Source: Streptomyces sp. NBC_01446 (GTDB taxonomy: Bacteria > Actinomycetota > Actinomycetes > Streptomycetales > Streptomycetaceae). Taken from it: a stretch of DNA of 64,000 nucleotides. Shown here piece after piece: positions 17,247 to 28,419 of this stretch. The stretch lies in contig NZ_JAPEPO010000001.1 of assembly GCF_026340095.1 (NCBI RefSeq), forward strand, positions 3,006,501 to 3,070,500. The letters run 5' to 3'. The first letter of the stretch is position 1. The number at the start of each line of letters is the position of its first letter. The notes under the pieces are model-generated. The model was given only the letters and a program-made list of their open reading frames with translations, did not search any database and was not told the origin of the DNA. Position numbers and translations under genes: made by a program.

Positions 17247-18251
17247 TCAGCGGTGGGACGTCGGGAACTCCACCCCGCTGCGCTTGAACGCCTCGACCAC
17301 CAGATGCGACTGCACGGCCTCCACGTGCCGCACCCAGGGCGAGGCGGTCAGGAACTCGTACAGCGCGGCCTTCGACGGCTGCGTCACGTCGACCAGGAGC
17401 TGGTGCTCGCCCATGACCACGGCGGCGTACCGCACGAGCGGCGACTCGACGAGCAGCCGGCCCACCTTCTCCACCTCGTCGGGCCGGGTCCTGATCCACA
17501 GGAGCGCCTCGACCGGGAGGCCGAGCAGCGCGGGCTCGACGGCGGCCCGGATGCTCACGTGCCCGTCTCGGGTCAGCGTCTCGACGCGGCGGCGGGCGGT
17601 CGCCACGGAGACACCGGCGACGGCGGCCAGGTCCTCGTGGGTGCGCCGCCCGTCCTCGGCGAGCGCCCCCAGGATCGCCCGCTCCTCGGGCCCGACCTCG
17701 ACCTCCGGCAGCCCGATCTCGTCGACGGTCCCGGACGGCCCGCCGAGCGCCTCGATCTCCCCGGCGTCAAGGATCCCCGGCGACCACTCGTGCACGGTCC
17801 TGAAGTACCGCAGCACCGGCGACACGCTCTGCGAGAAGAGGCCGGGCAGCGCGGGCACCTCGTCGAGCATCAACGGCCCCAACTGCCCTTGCGGAAACTG
17901 GAGTTCGGCCACACAGTCGACCGGACCCGCGAGCGCGTACGAGAAGATGCAGTCCGCGCGCCGGGCGGCGGCCACGGCCGCGTCCCGCACCGACCCCGGC
18001 CGGCAGGTCATCCGCAGGATCACGGTCTCGCCCCGCACGACGAGCCCCCGCACGGCCACGTCCCCGCTCTCCAGCAACCGCAGCCCCCGCCGCGCCACCT
18101 TCCGCTCGGGCTCCCCGATCGCGGCCGCGATCCGCCGCCACGACGCCCGCCCGTCGATCTGCAGGGCGGCGACGATGCGCCGGTCGAGGGGATCCAGCGG
18201 GGCGGGGGCGGTCGGGGTGGCCGGTACTGGGTGCGTCACAGGACTGACCAT
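17247..18251 (-). CDS. Two-module Lrp/AsnC-family transcriptional regulator
   Basis: A 334-residue protein carrying two AsnC units in tandem. The first HTH (about 18-65: LDPLDRRIVAALQIDGRASW) is followed by a RAM-like domain. The second HTH (about 185-230: VGPEERAILGALAEDGRRTH) is followed by a second ligand domain ending in SHLVVEAF. Duplicated AsnC regulators are common in Streptomyces and often control an adjacent amino-acid or amide catabolic operon. Here the amidase, DUF3311 and symporter genes follow on the same strand. The effector is unknown. Confidence 0.9.
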   Translation of the reverse strand: MVSPVTHPVPATPTAPAPLDPLDRRIVAALQIDGRASWRRIAAAIGEPERKVARRGLRLLESGDVAVRGLVVRGETVILRMTCRPGSVRDAAVAAARRADCIFSYALAGPVDCVAELQFPQGQLGPLMLDEVPALPGLFSQSVSPVLRYFRTVHEWSPGILDAGEIEALGGPSGTVDEIGLPEVEVGPEERAILGALAEDGRRTHEDLAAVAGVSVATARRRVETLTRDGHVSIRAAVEPALLGLPVEALLWIRTRPDEVEKVGRLLVESPLVRYAAVVMGEHQLLVDVTQPSKAALYEFLTASPWVRHVEAVQSHLVVEAFKRSGVEFPTSHR

Positions 18252-18334
18252 AACGAGCAGGGGTGGCGGGCGGACCGGGACTGCGCGGCGAACCGGAACC
18301 GGGGCCCGGCCCTCACACGCCCCCGGACAACGAA

Positions 18335-18368
18335 CCAGGGTCCGCCTCTCAGAAGAGGCGGACCCTGG
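18335..18368 (-). terminator. Hairpin terminator after ychF
   Basis: A perfect 15-bp stem (CCAGGGTCCGCCTCT / AGAGGCGGACCCTGG) with a four-base loop, ending 22 bp from the ychF stop. Confidence 0.88.
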
Positions 18369-18389
18369 ATGACCTGCGGGTGAGGCGGA

Positions 18390-19478
<1,089 letters not shown>

Positions 19479-19627
19479 GTTGCGACTTCCCGTACGTGAG
19501 GATGGAGGACCCCCAGTCTACGGCGTGCCGCGCCACCCCCCGGCGCCGTATCGAACGCTTGGCCAAGGTCGGCGAAACCGCGTGTCCCGGAGCGGATTCC
19601 ACACATAACCCGACCTAAGTTGGTGCG

Positions 19628-20293
19628 GTGGAACAACCCAGTCGCACTCCGCCGCACGCCCCGCAGAACCGGACCCGCCGCACGCCCCCGCTCCCCCCGC
19701 AGGCGCAGGGCGGCAGCGACGGACGCAGCGGACCCTCCGGTTCCGGCACCGTGTACCGGGCGTCGGGCAAGGGCGGCGGCACGGCGCCGCGCCCCGTGCC
19801 GCCGGTCGTCCTCGCGCTGCGCCGCTTCCCCGATCCGCGCCTCACCGGCCTGGGCAGCGGGCTGTTCTGCACGGCCACGATGTTCACGCTCGCCTGCCTG
19901 GACGCGCTGCTGTTCGCCGGCTCGGTCACCGTGTACGGCGTGCTGTTCCTGCTGGTCAGCGCGCTCACGGCGATGTGGGTCCGTCGCGCCGACCTGGTGA
20001 GCGCGCCCGTCGCCGTGCCGATCGGCTTCGCCGTCGGGGTCCTGCCGGTGGCCGGCGGCTCGGGCGGGTTCGGCGGGCAGGCGATGGGGCTGGTGACGAC
20101 CCTCGCGATGCACGCCGGCTGGCTCTACGGCGGCACGCTCGTCGCCGGAGTCGTCGTGACCGTGCGCGGCATCCGCCACATGACCCGGCGCGCGGCACGC
20201 CGACGAGCCCTCGCGCAGGCCCGCGCCGGCTCCCCGGGCACGGCAGGACAACAGGTGACGTCGGCCCCGCGCCCCCGGCGGCGTACGGCCTAG
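19628..20293 (+). CDS. DUF6542-type membrane protein
   Basis: A 221-residue protein starting at GTG 19628. It has a ~60-residue Pro/Arg/Gly-rich N-terminus and four predicted membrane helices (about 75-175, including FCTATMFTLACLDALLFAG and TVYGVLFLLVSALTAMWV). The tail is strongly basic. The pattern matches the actinobacterial DUF6542 family found next to ychF. Function is unknown. Confidence 0.82.
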   Translation: MEQPSRTPPHAPQNRTRRTPPLPPQAQGGSDGRSGPSGSGTVYRASGKGGGTAPRPVPPVVLALRRFPDPRLTGLGSGLFCTATMFTLACLDALLFAGSVTVYGVLFLLVSALTAMWVRRADLVSAPVAVPIGFAVGVLPVAGGSGGFGGQAMGLVTTLAMHAGWLYGGTLVAGVVVTVRGIRHMTRRAARRRALAQARAGSPGTAGQQVTSAPRPRRRTA

Positions 20294-20341
20294 CGCGTTC
20301 TCCGGCGCCGCACGGTCCGCCCCGGCGCCCGCCACCCCCCG

Positions 20342-21091
20342 CTACTTCTGCTGCGCCGCCGCCATCGCCGCCCCCACGATCCCCGCGTTGTTCTGCAGCT
20401 GCGCCGGGACGATGTCCGCCTTGACGCCCTTGATCAGGGGCAGGAACCTGTCGGCCTTGCGGCTGACGCCGCCGCCGATGATGAACAGTTCGGGGGAGAA
20501 CAGCATCTCGACGTGCGCCAGGTACTTCTGGACCCGGTGTGCCCAGTGTTCCCAGGTCAGGTCGTGGTCTTCCTTCGCCTTCGTCGAGGCGTGCTTCTCG
20601 GCGTCGTGGCCGTGCAGCTCCAGATGGCCGAGCTCGGTGTTCGGGACGAGCTGTCCGTCGATGAACAGGGCGCTGCCGATGCCGGTGCCGAAGGTGAGGA
20701 GCAGTACCACGCCCTTGCGGCCGCGGCCCGCGCCGAAGTGCATCTCGGCGACGCCGGCCGCGTCCGCGTCGTTGAGGACCGTCACGGGGAGCCCGTCCAG
20801 CCGCTCGCCGAGGAGGGCGCGGGCGTCGACGTCGATCCATGACTTGTCGACGTTGGCGGCCGTACGGATCGTGGCGCCGCCCGTGACGACGCCGGGGAAG
20901 GTGATGCCGACCCGGTCGGGCCGCGTGCCGAAGTGCTCCACGACCTGCTTCACCCCGTCGGCCACGCCGTCGGGCGTGGCCGGGTGTGGGGTCAGGACCT
21001 TGAACCGCTCCTGTGCCAGGTCGCCGCGGTCCAGGTCAACGGGTGCGCCCTTGATCCCTGATCCGCCGATGTCCACGCCGAAGATCTGCAT
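20342..21091 (-). CDS. ppgK: Polyphosphate glucokinase (ROK family)
   Basis: A 249-residue ROK-fold kinase. It shows the phosphate-1 loop GVDIGGSGIKGAPVDL, the catalytic LNDADAAGVAEM context and LTFGTGIGSALF. The metal-binding ROK motif ELGHLELHGHDAEKH has the actinobacterial form rather than the cysteine-rich one of other ROK proteins. The short length and sequence fit strictly or mainly polyphosphate-dependent glucokinase, which makes glucose-6-phosphate from glucose. ATG 21091 is preferred; two GTG codons just upstream would add three residues. Confidence 0.95.
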   Translation of the reverse strand: MQIFGVDIGGSGIKGAPVDLDRGDLAQERFKVLTPHPATPDGVADGVKQVVEHFGTRPDRVGITFPGVVTGGATIRTAANVDKSWIDVDARALLGERLDGLPVTVLNDADAAGVAEMHFGAGRGRKGVVLLLTFGTGIGSALFIDGQLVPNTELGHLELHGHDAEKHASTKAKEDHDLTWEHWAHRVQKYLAHVEMLFSPELFIIGGGVSRKADRFLPLIKGVKADIVPAQLQNNAGIVGAAMAAAQQK

Positions 21092-21121
21092 GGGCACCAC
21101 GTTACGACGAGTGGCTCAACG

Positions 21122-22129
21122 TCACTTCCCGGAAGGGTCGTCCCCCGCGAGCGCCGCGGCCTCCGCGCGCAGGTCACGGCGGAGTTCCTTCGGCAGGGAG
21201 AAAGTGATCGACTCGTCGGCGGTCTTCACGGTCTCCACGTCGCCGTAACCGCGCTCGGCCAGCCATTCCAGTACGCCGTCCACGAGTACGTCGGGGACCG
21301 AGGCGCCGGAGGTGAGGCCGACGGTGGTGACGCCCTCGAGCCAGGCCTCGTCGATCTCGGCGGCGAAGTCCACCAGGTGGGCGGCGGGCGCACCGGCGTC
21401 CAGGGCGACCTCGACCATGCGGATCGAGTTGGAGGAGTTCTTGGAGCCGACGACGATGACGAGCTCGGCGTCCTCGGCCAGCTTCTTCACCGCGATCTGG
21501 CGGTTCTGCGTGGCGTAGCAGATGTCGTCGCTGGGCGGCGACAGCAGGTTCGGGAACTTGCTCTTGAGGGCGTCGACCGTCTCCATGGTCTCGTCCACGG
21601 AGAGCGTGGTCTGGGAGAGCCAGACGACCTTCGACTCGTCCCGCACCTCCACGTTCGCCACGTCCTCGGGGCCGTCGACCAGCGTGATGTGGTCGGGGGC
21701 CTCGCCGGAGGTGCCGATGACCTCTTCGTGGCCCTCGTGGCCGATCAGGAGGATGTCGTAGTCCTCCTTGGCGAAGCGGACGGCTTCCTTGTGGACCTTG
21801 GTCACGAGCGGGCAGGTCGCGTCGATGGTGGCGAGCTTGCCTGCCGCGGCCTCGTCGTGGACGACGGGCGCGACGCCGTGCGCCGAGAACATCACGATGG
21901 AGCCCTCGGGGACCTCCTGGGTCCGCTCGACGAAGATCGCGCCCTTCTTCTCCAGGGTCTGCACGACGTACTTGTTGTGAACGATCTCGTGGCGGACATA
22001 GATCGGGGCCCCGTACTGCTCGAGGGCCTTCTCGACGGCGATCACGGCACGGTCCACACCGGCGCAGTAGCCCCTGGGGGCGGCGAGCAGGACGCGGCGG
22101 GGGCCAGTCGTAGCAGTCATGTCCACCAT
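21122..22129 (-). CDS. ispH: 4-hydroxy-3-methylbut-2-enyl diphosphate reductase
   Basis: A 335-residue enzyme, last step of the MEP isoprenoid pathway, making IPP and DMAPP. The three [4Fe-4S] cysteines are present in [22 protein letters not shown] and [11 protein letters not shown], and the substrate-binding VRHEIVHN and [10 protein letters not shown] motifs are intact. A second ATG at 22120 may be the true start; the stretch between adds only three residues. It lies 30 bp upstream of ppgK on the same strand and is divergent from the APC permease. Confidence 0.97.
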   Translation of the reverse strand: MVDMTATTGPRRVLLAAPRGYCAGVDRAVIAVEKALEQYGAPIYVRHEIVHNKYVVQTLEKKGAIFVERTQEVPEGSIVMFSAHGVAPVVHDEAAAGKLATIDATCPLVTKVHKEAVRFAKEDYDILLIGHEGHEEVIGTSGEAPDHITLVDGPEDVANVEVRDESKVVWLSQTTLSVDETMETVDALKSKFPNLLSPPSDDICYATQNRQIAVKKLAEDAELVIVVGSKNSSNSIRMVEVALDAGAPAAHLVDFAAEIDEAWLEGVTTVGLTSGASVPDVLVDGVLEWLAERGYGDVETVKTADESITFSLPKELRRDLRAEAAALAGDDPSGK

Positions 22130-22218
22130 CGTAAGGCCGTGTCCAACAGGTCAAAGATCCACCGCTTGGCGAGACTGAAGGCCCGTGCGCGACACCGTGC
22201 GCGGCAAACGGAGGCCCG

Positions 22219-23607
22219 ATGTCCGCCCACACCGCTCCACCAGCCGGGGAAGACGGGCCGCCGCCCGCCGGGGAAGAGACGCTGCGGCGCAGCCTCGGCT
22301 TCCGGGACCTCGTCGTCTACGGGCTCCTGTTCATCGCCCCGATGGCCCCGGTCGGCATCTTCGGCACGCTCGACGCCAGATCGCACGGCGCCGTCGCACT
22401 GGTGTACGTCGTCGCGACGGTCGCGATGGCGTTCACTGCGTTCAGCTACGCGCAGATGGTGCGGGTCGCCCCGCAGGCCGGCTCTGTCTTCACCTACGCG
22501 CGCGTGGGGCTCGGTGAGGCGCCGGGGTTCATCGCCGGGTGGATGGCGATGCTCGACTACCTCCTCATCCCGGCGGTCGCCTATCTCTTCTCCGGCATCG
22601 CGATGAACGCCCTGGTGCCGTCGGTGTCGCGCTGGGTGTGGACGGCTCTGGCCGTGATCATCACGACGCTCCTGAACCTGTGGGGCGTACGGGCGGCGGC
22701 CCGGGTCGGCTTCGCGGTCCTGGCGATGGAGATCGTCGTGCTGCTCGTGTTCCTCGGGTCGGCGATCGTCGTGCTCGTACGCGACGGGGCGGAGCGGGGC
22801 TGGCTGTCCCCGCTGACCGGGGACGGGTCGCAGGGCGCGTTCGCGCTGTCGGCGGTCGTCGGCGCGGTGTCCGTAGCCGTGCTCTCGTATCTGGGCTTCG
22901 ACGCGATCGTGTCGTTCGCGGAGGAGGTCACGGGCGGCTCGGCGAAGGTGGCGCGGGCGGTGCTGTTCTGTCTGGCGCTCGCGGGTGTGCTGTTCATCGC
23001 GCAGACGTACCTCGTGGCACTCATCGAACCGGTGCAGGCGGCGGAGCTGGCCGTGGACCCGGCCAAGCAGGGGTCCGCCTTCTACGACGCGATCGACGTG
23101 TCGGTCGGCGGGTGGCTGCACGACCTGGTGGCGGTCAGCAAGGCGATCGGCGCGGCGTTCGCGGCACTGGCCGGGCAGGCGGCGGCCGGGCGGCTGCTGT
23201 TCGCGATGGCCCGCGACCGGCGGCTGCCGAAGGCGCTGGCGCGGACGGACTCCGGGGTGCCGCGGGTCGCGCTGCTGTGCGCGGCGGCGGTGACGCTGGT
23301 CGCGGCGGTCTGGGCGGCCCGCAGGGACGACGGCCTGGACCATCTGGTCTCCGTGGTGGACATCGGCGCTCTCACGGCGTTCGTGCTGCTGCACGCGAGC
23401 GTGGTGGGCTGGTTCGTGGTGCGGCGCGGCGGGGGGACATTCAGCTGGTGGCGGCATCTGCTCGTGCCGGTGCTCGGCGCTGCCATCACGGTCGCGGTGA
23501 TCGTGGAGGCGTCGGGCACGGCCCAGGTGGTGGGTGCGATCTGGCTGGCGGCGGGGCTCGTGGTGCTGGTGGCACAGAGGGGGCGGCGGGGCGCGCGGGC
23601 CGTCTGA
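22219..23607 (+). CDS. APC-superfamily amino acid permease
   Basis: A 462-residue protein with about 12 membrane helices. Family features are [19 protein letters not shown] in TM1, the [19 protein letters not shown] region, the helix-6 motif [15 protein letters not shown] and [16 protein letters not shown] in the TM8-9 loop. It is probably a proton-coupled importer of an amino acid or amine (PuuP/YjeH-like group). The substrate cannot be deduced and no catabolic genes are adjacent. The 3' end is about 100 bp from xseA, so a shared transcript is possible. Confidence 0.9.
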   Translation: MSAHTAPPAGEDGPPPAGEETLRRSLGFRDLVVYGLLFIAPMAPVGIFGTLDARSHGAVALVYVVATVAMAFTAFSYAQMVRVAPQAGSVFTYARVGLGEAPGFIAGWMAMLDYLLIPAVAYLFSGIAMNALVPSVSRWVWTALAVIITTLLNLWGVRAAARVGFAVLAMEIVVLLVFLGSAIVVLVRDGAERGWLSPLTGDGSQGAFALSAVVGAVSVAVLSYLGFDAIVSFAEEVTGGSAKVARAVLFCLALAGVLFIAQTYLVALIEPVQAAELAVDPAKQGSAFYDAIDVSVGGWLHDLVAVSKAIGAAFAALAGQAAAGRLLFAMARDRRLPKALARTDSGVPRVALLCAAAVTLVAAVWAARRDDGLDHLVSVVDIGALTAFVLLHASVVGWFVVRRGGGTFSWWRHLLVPVLGAAITVAVIVEASGTAQVVGAIWLAAGLVVLVAQRGRRGARAV

Positions 23608-23711
23608 CGGGGCGTCCGGCCAGGGGCGCGCGATGGCACCCGCCCCGCCCCGTCCGCGTGCGCCCCTCGCGTCACGGAGCGTTGTCGGTGGGTGCGGCTA
23701 CGCTCACCGGC

Positions 23712-24959
23712 ATGGCTGTGAATACGTCCGCGGACGCCCCGCTGCCCGTCGGGGAGGTGTCGCGGCTCATCGGGCGGTGGATCGACCGGCTCGGTGCCGT
23801 GTGGGTCGAGGGGCAGATCACCCAGCTGTCCCGGCGCCCCGGAGCCGGCGTCGTGTTCCTGACGCTGCGCGATCCGTCGCACGACATCTCGGTCGGCGTC
23901 ACCTGCTACCGGCAGGTGTTCGACGCGGTCGCGGACGTCGTCAGCGAGGGCGCGCGCGTCGTCGTCCAGGCGAAGCCGGAGTGGTACGCGCCGCGCGGCC
24001 AGCTGTCGCTGCGGGCCTCCGAGATCAGACCGGTGGGCGTCGGTGAACTGCTCGCCAGGCTGGAGCAGTTGAAGAAGACCCTGGCCGGCGAGGGGCTCTT
24101 CGCGCCCGAGCGCAAGCAGGCGCTGCCGTTCCTGCCGCAGCTCATCGGGCTCGTGTGCGGGCGCGCGTCGGCCGCCGAGCGGGACGTCCTGGAAAACGCG
24201 CGGCACCGCTGGCCGGCCGTCCGCTTCGAGGTGCGCAATGTGCCGGTCCAGGGCGTGCACGCCGTGCCGCAGGTCGTGCAGGCGGTCAAGGAGCTGGACG
24301 CGCTCGACGACGTCGACGTGATCATCGTGGCGCGCGGCGGCGGCAGCGTCGAGGACCTCCTGCCGTTCTCGGACGAGCAGCTGGTGCGGGCCGTCGCCGC
24401 CTGCCGTACGCCGGTCGTCTCGGCGATCGGCCACGAGCCGGACAACCCGCTCCTCGACCACGTGGCGGACCTGCGCGCCTCCACTCCGACCGACGCGGCG
24501 AAGAAGGTCGTGCCGGACGTCGGCGAGGAGTACGAGCGGGTGCAGGGGCTGCGGGACCGGGCGCGGCGCAGCGTCGAGTCGTTCGTGGACCGCGAGGAGC
24601 GCGGGCTCAGACATGCCCTCGCCCGGCCCGTCATGGAGGACCCGCACCGCATGATCGAGGTGCGTGAGGAGCAGGTGACGTCGCTGGCCGAGCGCGGCCG
24701 GCGCACGCTCGGCCACCTTCTCGACCGCGCCGAGTCGGAGCTGTCGCACACCCACGCGCGCGTGGTGGCCCTGTCCCCCGCCGCGACCCTCAAGCGAGGT
24801 TACGCGGTGCTGCAGAAGTCCGACGGGGACGTCGTGCGCGCCGCGGACGACGTGGCGGCGGACGAGGTGCTGCGGGCGCGCGTCGCCGAGGGCGAATTCA
24901 CCGTACGGGTCGAGCACGCGAACGTACGGGTCGAGACCGGGAACCAGGAGAACGCATGA
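23712..24959 (+). CDS. xseA: Exodeoxyribonuclease VII large subunit
   Basis: A 415-residue protein with an N-terminal OB fold ([20 protein letters not shown]), the catalytic core motif [20 protein letters not shown] and [20 protein letters not shown], followed by a long coiled coil and a C-terminal segment with LKRGYAVL. ExoVII degrades single-stranded DNA in both directions during repair. ATG 23712 matches the family start; the frame is open much further upstream only because it shadows the permease. The stop overlaps xseB by four bases. Confidence 0.97.
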   Translation: MAVNTSADAPLPVGEVSRLIGRWIDRLGAVWVEGQITQLSRRPGAGVVFLTLRDPSHDISVGVTCYRQVFDAVADVVSEGARVVVQAKPEWYAPRGQLSLRASEIRPVGVGELLARLEQLKKTLAGEGLFAPERKQALPFLPQLIGLVCGRASAAERDVLENARHRWPAVRFEVRNVPVQGVHAVPQVVQAVKELDALDDVDVIIVARGGGSVEDLLPFSDEQLVRAVAACRTPVVSAIGHEPDNPLLDHVADLRASTPTDAAKKVVPDVGEEYERVQGLRDRARRSVESFVDREERGLRHALARPVMEDPHRMIEVREEQVTSLAERGRRTLGHLLDRAESELSHTHARVVALSPAATLKRGYAVLQKSDGDVVRAADDVAADEVLRARVAEGEFTVRVEHANVRVETGNQENA

Positions 24960-25192
24960 CCACGAAGACCGACGAGGCCGGGCTCGGCTACGAGCAGGCG
25001 CGGGACGAGCTGATCGAGGTCGTCCGGCGGCTCGAGGCGGGCGGCACGTCGCTCGAGGAGTCGCTCGCGCTGTGGGAGCGGGGCGAGGAGCTGGCGAAGG
25101 TGTGCCGGCGCTGGCTGGACGGGGCGCGGGCGCGCCTGGATGCGGCGCTGGCGGAGGCCGGTCCGGACGGGGGCGCGGACGAGGAGGGGTGA
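24956..25192 (+). CDS. xseB: Exodeoxyribonuclease VII small subunit
   Basis: A 78-residue helical protein with the family signature [20 protein letters not shown] followed by [15 protein letters not shown]. It starts at the ATGA overlap with xseA, ensuring coupled translation. It forms the multi-copy partner bound to the XseA coiled coil. The C-terminus is acidic and disordered. Confidence 0.96.
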   Translation: MTTKTDEAGLGYEQARDELIEVVRRLEAGGTSLEESLALWERGEELAKVCRRWLDGARARLDAALAEAGPDGGADEEG

Positions 25193-25384
25193 GCGGCGGG
25201 CACCCGCGGGCGGTGAGCGGGACGAGACGCGGCGTCAGGGGTTTGTGAAGCGGGTCACGAGCTTCCAGTTTTGGTTGAATGTTAAACGGTGCTGACGTAC
25301 TGTCGTGTGCATCGGCCGATCCGTTCGCAGCGTCGCGACGGACCGGCCGCACCCCCAGCACGTACGTATCGAGAAGGTTGATCC

Positions 25385-25975
25385 ATGTCTCTCGTTCTTG
25401 ACCCCGCCGCCCAGGACCTGCTGTTCCGCGAGGCCCGCACCGCGAACACCTTCACCGACGAGCCGGTGACCGACGAGCAGGTCCAGGCGATCTACGACCT
25501 GGTCAAGTTCGGCCCGACGGCGTTCAACCAGTCGCCGCTGCGCATCACGCTGGTCCGCTCCCCCGAGGCCCGCGAGCGCCTCGTGCAGCACATGGCCGAG
25601 GGCAACCGTCCGAAGACGGCGTCCGCCCCGCTGGTCGCGATCCTCTCCGCGGACAACGAGTTCCACGAGGAGCTCCCGGCGCTGTTCCCGCACTTCCCGC
25701 AGGCCAAGGACGTCTTCTTCGCGGAGCGCCCCGCCCGTGAGGGCGCCGCCGCCCTGAACGCCGCCCTCCAGGCCGCGTACTTCATCATCGGCGTCCGCGC
25801 CGCCGGCCTGGCCGCGGGCCCGATGACCGGTCTCGACTTCGCCGGCGTCCAGAAGGAGTTCCTGGACGACGACCACACCCCGCTGATGGTCATCAACATC
25901 GGCAAGCCGGGCGAGGACGCCTGGTTCCCGCGCTCCCCGCGCCTGGAGCACGACCAGGTCATCACCACGATCTGA
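25385..25975 (+). CDS. Nitroreductase-fold malonic semialdehyde reductase (RutE/HadB-like)
   Basis: A 196-residue FMN-dependent nitroreductase-superfamily protein. FMN contacts are seen in REARTANTFTDEPV, KFGPTAFNQSPLR and GPMTGLDFAGV, typical of the RutE group, which reduces malonic semialdehyde to 3-hydroxypropionate. None of the other rut pyrimidine-degradation genes is nearby, so the physiological substrate may differ. A GAGAAGG ribosome site precedes ATG 25385, and the 190-bp gap upstream contains an AT-rich stretch (about 25265-25295) likely to be its promoter. Confidence 0.88.
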   Translation: MSLVLDPAAQDLLFREARTANTFTDEPVTDEQVQAIYDLVKFGPTAFNQSPLRITLVRSPEARERLVQHMAEGNRPKTASAPLVAILSADNEFHEELPALFPHFPQAKDVFFAERPAREGAAALNAALQAAYFIIGVRAAGLAAGPMTGLDFAGVQKEFLDDDHTPLMVINIGKPGEDAWFPRSPRLEHDQVITTI

Positions 25976-26000
25976 GTACTCCCGCACACGTCACGGGAAA

Positions 26001-26036
26001 GGAAAGGCCCCCCGGCAACAGCCGGGGGGCCTTTCC
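26001..26036 (+). terminator. Hairpin terminator after the reductase gene
   Basis: A perfect 16-bp stem (GGAAAGGCCCCCCGGC / GCCGGGGGGCCTTTCC) with loop AACA, 25 bp after the stop. It also faces the convergent DUF4245 gene and may act in both directions. Confidence 0.9.
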
Positions 26037-26084
26037 CATGCGCCGAAATCCCCGAGATCCCCTGCGCGGAAATCCCGGAAGCAC

Positions 26085-26606
26085 CTACTTCGTCCGCAGT
26101 GCCTCGGCCATCTTCGTCAGCTGCGCGAACGACGCCGTACCGGTCACGACGGTTGTCGACTTGTCGGCCTTGAGCACCAGGGCGTCGTACTGGCCGCCCT
26201 TGTAGCGCCGCCAGGTCTCGCCGCCGATGCGCTGCGTCGCGCTGGTCTCCGTGGCGCCCTGGCTCGTCCGGTCGATGAAGGCCGACGCCTTCTCGGTGGA
26301 CTGCTCGACGCCCACGTACTGCCCGTCGGCGTCGTGGAAGCCGAGGTGCCAGGCGTCGAAGTCCGAGCCCTGGAACCGCACCGACGTCGCCTTCCAGGAC
26401 TTCGCGAGCCCCTCGGGCGCCGCCACCGGGTACGGAGCTGCGCGTCGCGCCGTCAGCAGCTCCACGCGGTAGTCCACACGCTTCACCGGCGGGGTGCCGG
26501 AGTTGTCGTGCGGGACGAACACGTAGATGCCTGCCGCCGCGATGACGGTCGCGCCCATCGAGAGGACCAGACTGCCCACGGTCTTCTTGCCTTTGGTACC
26601 TGCCAC
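26085..26606 (-). CDS. DUF4245 membrane-anchored protein
   Basis: A 173-residue protein with a basic N-terminus (AGTKGKKT), one membrane helix (VGSLVLSMGATVIAAAGIYV) and an extracytoplasmic domain of the DUF4245 type with VDYRVELLTARRAAPYPVAA. The family is actinobacterial and of unknown function. It is commonly found divergent from glpX, as here, with about 150 bp between the two starts. Confidence 0.87.
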   Translation of the reverse strand: MAGTKGKKTVGSLVLSMGATVIAAAGIYVFVPHDNSGTPPVKRVDYRVELLTARRAAPYPVAAPEGLAKSWKATSVRFQGSDFDAWHLGFHDADGQYVGVEQSTEKASAFIDRTSQGATETSATQRIGGETWRRYKGGQYDALVLKADKSTTVVTGTASFAQLTKMAEALRTK

Positions 26607-26755
26607 GCCCCCATCGTCGCAGGTACGTGAGCGATCACCGCACGTGGGCCCGGTCTGCTCATACGTGGGGCCCTCTGCTCATTTTGTCGGCCTGACGATA
26701 GAGTCGGGGCCATCACCCTCATCCGGCCGTCGTCGTATCAGAAAGGTGCGTCTCG

Positions 26756-27790
26756 ATGACCGAGCATCACCAGTTGCCGTCCGAACTCGAAGTCCCCGCG
26801 GAGGCTCCCGACCGGAACCTCGCCCTGGAACTCGTCCGCGTCACCGAGGCCGCGGCCATGGCCGCCGGCCGCTGGGTCGGCCGCGGCGACAAGAACGGGG
26901 CGGACGGCGCCGCCGTGCGCGCCATGCGCACCCTCGTCTCCACCGTCTCGATGAACGGCGTCGTCGTCATCGGTGAGGGCGAGAAGGACGAAGCCCCGAT
27001 GCTCTACAACGGGGAGCGCGTCGGCGACGGCACGAGCGCCGAGGTCGACATCGCCGTGGACCCGATCGACGGCACGACGCTCTGCGCCAAGGGCATGCCG
27101 AACGCCATCGCGGTCCTGGCCGCCGCCGACCGCGGCACCATGTTCGACCCGTCCGCCGTCTTCTACATGGACAAGCTGGTCGCGGGCCCCGAGGCCGCCG
27201 ACTACGTGGACATCAACGCCCCGGTCGCGGTGAACATCCGCCGTATCGCCAAGGCCAAGCGGGCGGCTCCCGAGGACGTCACGGTCGTCATCCTGGACCG
27301 GCCGCGCCACGAGGGCATCATCAAGGAGGTCCGCGAGGCCGGCGCCCGGATCAAGCTGATCTCCGACGGCGATGTCGCGGGCTCCGTGCTCGCGGTGCGC
27401 GAGGACAGCGGCGTCGACCTGCTCCTGGGCATCGGCGGCACCCCCGAGGGCATCATCTCGGCGTGCGCCATCAAGTGCCTGGGCGGTGTCATCCAGGGCA
27501 AGCTGTGGCCCAAGGACGACGCGGAGCGCCAGCGGGCGATCGACGCGGGCCACGACCTGGACCGGGTCCTGTCGACGAACGACCTGGTCTCCGGCGAGAA
27601 CGTGTTCTTCGTCGCCACCGGCATCACGGACGGCGAGCTGCTGCGCGGCGTCCGCTACCGCGCCGAGAGTGCCACGACGTCCTCGCTGGTGATGCGCTCC
27701 AAGTCGGGCACAATCCGTCAGATCGACTCGCAGCACCGGCTGTCGAAGCTGCGCGCGTACAGCGCGATCGACTTCGACCGCGCCAAGTAG
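26756..27790 (+). CDS. glpX: Class II fructose-1,6-bisphosphatase
   Basis: A 344-residue enzyme that converts fructose-1,6-bisphosphate to fructose-6-phosphate in gluconeogenesis. Metal-binding and catalytic motifs are present: [43 protein letters not shown] and [16 protein letters not shown]. Length matches other actinobacterial GlpX proteins. ATG 26756 follows GAAAGGTG at a fitting distance. Confidence 0.96.
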   Translation: MTEHHQLPSELEVPAEAPDRNLALELVRVTEAAAMAAGRWVGRGDKNGADGAAVRAMRTLVSTVSMNGVVVIGEGEKDEAPMLYNGERVGDGTSAEVDIAVDPIDGTTLCAKGMPNAIAVLAAADRGTMFDPSAVFYMDKLVAGPEAADYVDINAPVAVNIRRIAKAKRAAPEDVTVVILDRPRHEGIIKEVREAGARIKLISDGDVAGSVLAVREDSGVDLLLGIGGTPEGIISACAIKCLGGVIQGKLWPKDDAERQRAIDAGHDLDRVLSTNDLVSGENVFFVATGITDGELLRGVRYRAESATTSSLVMRSKSGTIRQIDSQHRLSKLRAYSAIDFDRAK

Positions 27791-27830
27791 GTCGCGCCGG
27801 GCAGGTCGCGCCAGGCAGGTTCTTTCCCCT

Positions 27831-27878
27831 TACGCGTTCGGGGCGCCCCTTTGTGCGGAGGGGCGCCCCGAACGCGTA
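27831..27878 (+). terminator. Strong bidirectional terminator between glpX and the WhiB gene
   Basis: A perfect 20-bp stem (left arm 27831-27850, right arm 27859-27878) with an eight-base loop, lying between two convergent genes. Confidence 0.92.
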
Positions 27879-27889
27879 TCGGGAGGTCG

Positions 27890-28267
27890 TCAGCCTGCCG
27901 CGCGAATCTGGTCGACCGAGCTCGTCGCCTTCTGGAGCTCGACCTCGCGCCGGCGCCTGCGGGCGAGGACCACACGGCGCTCGGCGGCGGTGAGGCCGCC
28001 CCACACCCCGTAGGGCTCGGGCTGAAGGAGCGCGTGCTCGCGGCATTCGACCATCACGGGGCAGCGGGCGCAGACGCGCTTGGCCGCCTCCTCGCGGGAC
28101 AGGCGGGCCGCGGTCGGCTCCTTGGAAGGGGCGAAGAAAAGGCCGGCTTCGTCGCGCCTGCACACGGCCTCCGTGTGCCACGGGTCGTCCTGGTCCCGAT
28201 CTCGCACTGGCCCCCGCTGCGGGGGGACGGCGGCGACCTGCAGGGACTGATGCGGCGGATGCAGCAC
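27890..28267 (-). CDS. WhiB-family iron-sulfur transcription factor
   Basis: A 125-residue Wbl protein. The four [4Fe-4S] ligands are the cysteine in EAVCRRDE, the CARC pair, and the one in VECREHAL. The turn GVWGGLTAAERR and the basic C-terminal segment ARRRRREVE used for DNA contact are present. Wbl proteins act with the principal sigma factor as redox- or NO-sensitive regulators. Its place beside glpX matches the S. coelicolor locus that I recall as wblI, but that name is from memory and is not assigned here. Confidence 0.94.
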   Translation of the reverse strand: MLHPPHQSLQVAAVPPQRGPVRDRDQDDPWHTEAVCRRDEAGLFFAPSKEPTAARLSREEAAKRVCARCPVMVECREHALLQPEPYGVWGGLTAAERRVVLARRRRREVELQKATSSVDQIRAAG

Positions 28268-28419
28268 GGTCTACTCCTGACGACGGCTTCGCGAGCGAGC
28301 GACGATGCAGCAACCTCTACCCGCTGTGTGCGCGCCTATGCACTGAGTTCCGAAGGACGGGAGTTCCCCGGCCCCGGGCCGCCGCGGCTGTGCCGTGCGT
28401 CCGCCGCCCCGGAGGCGGG

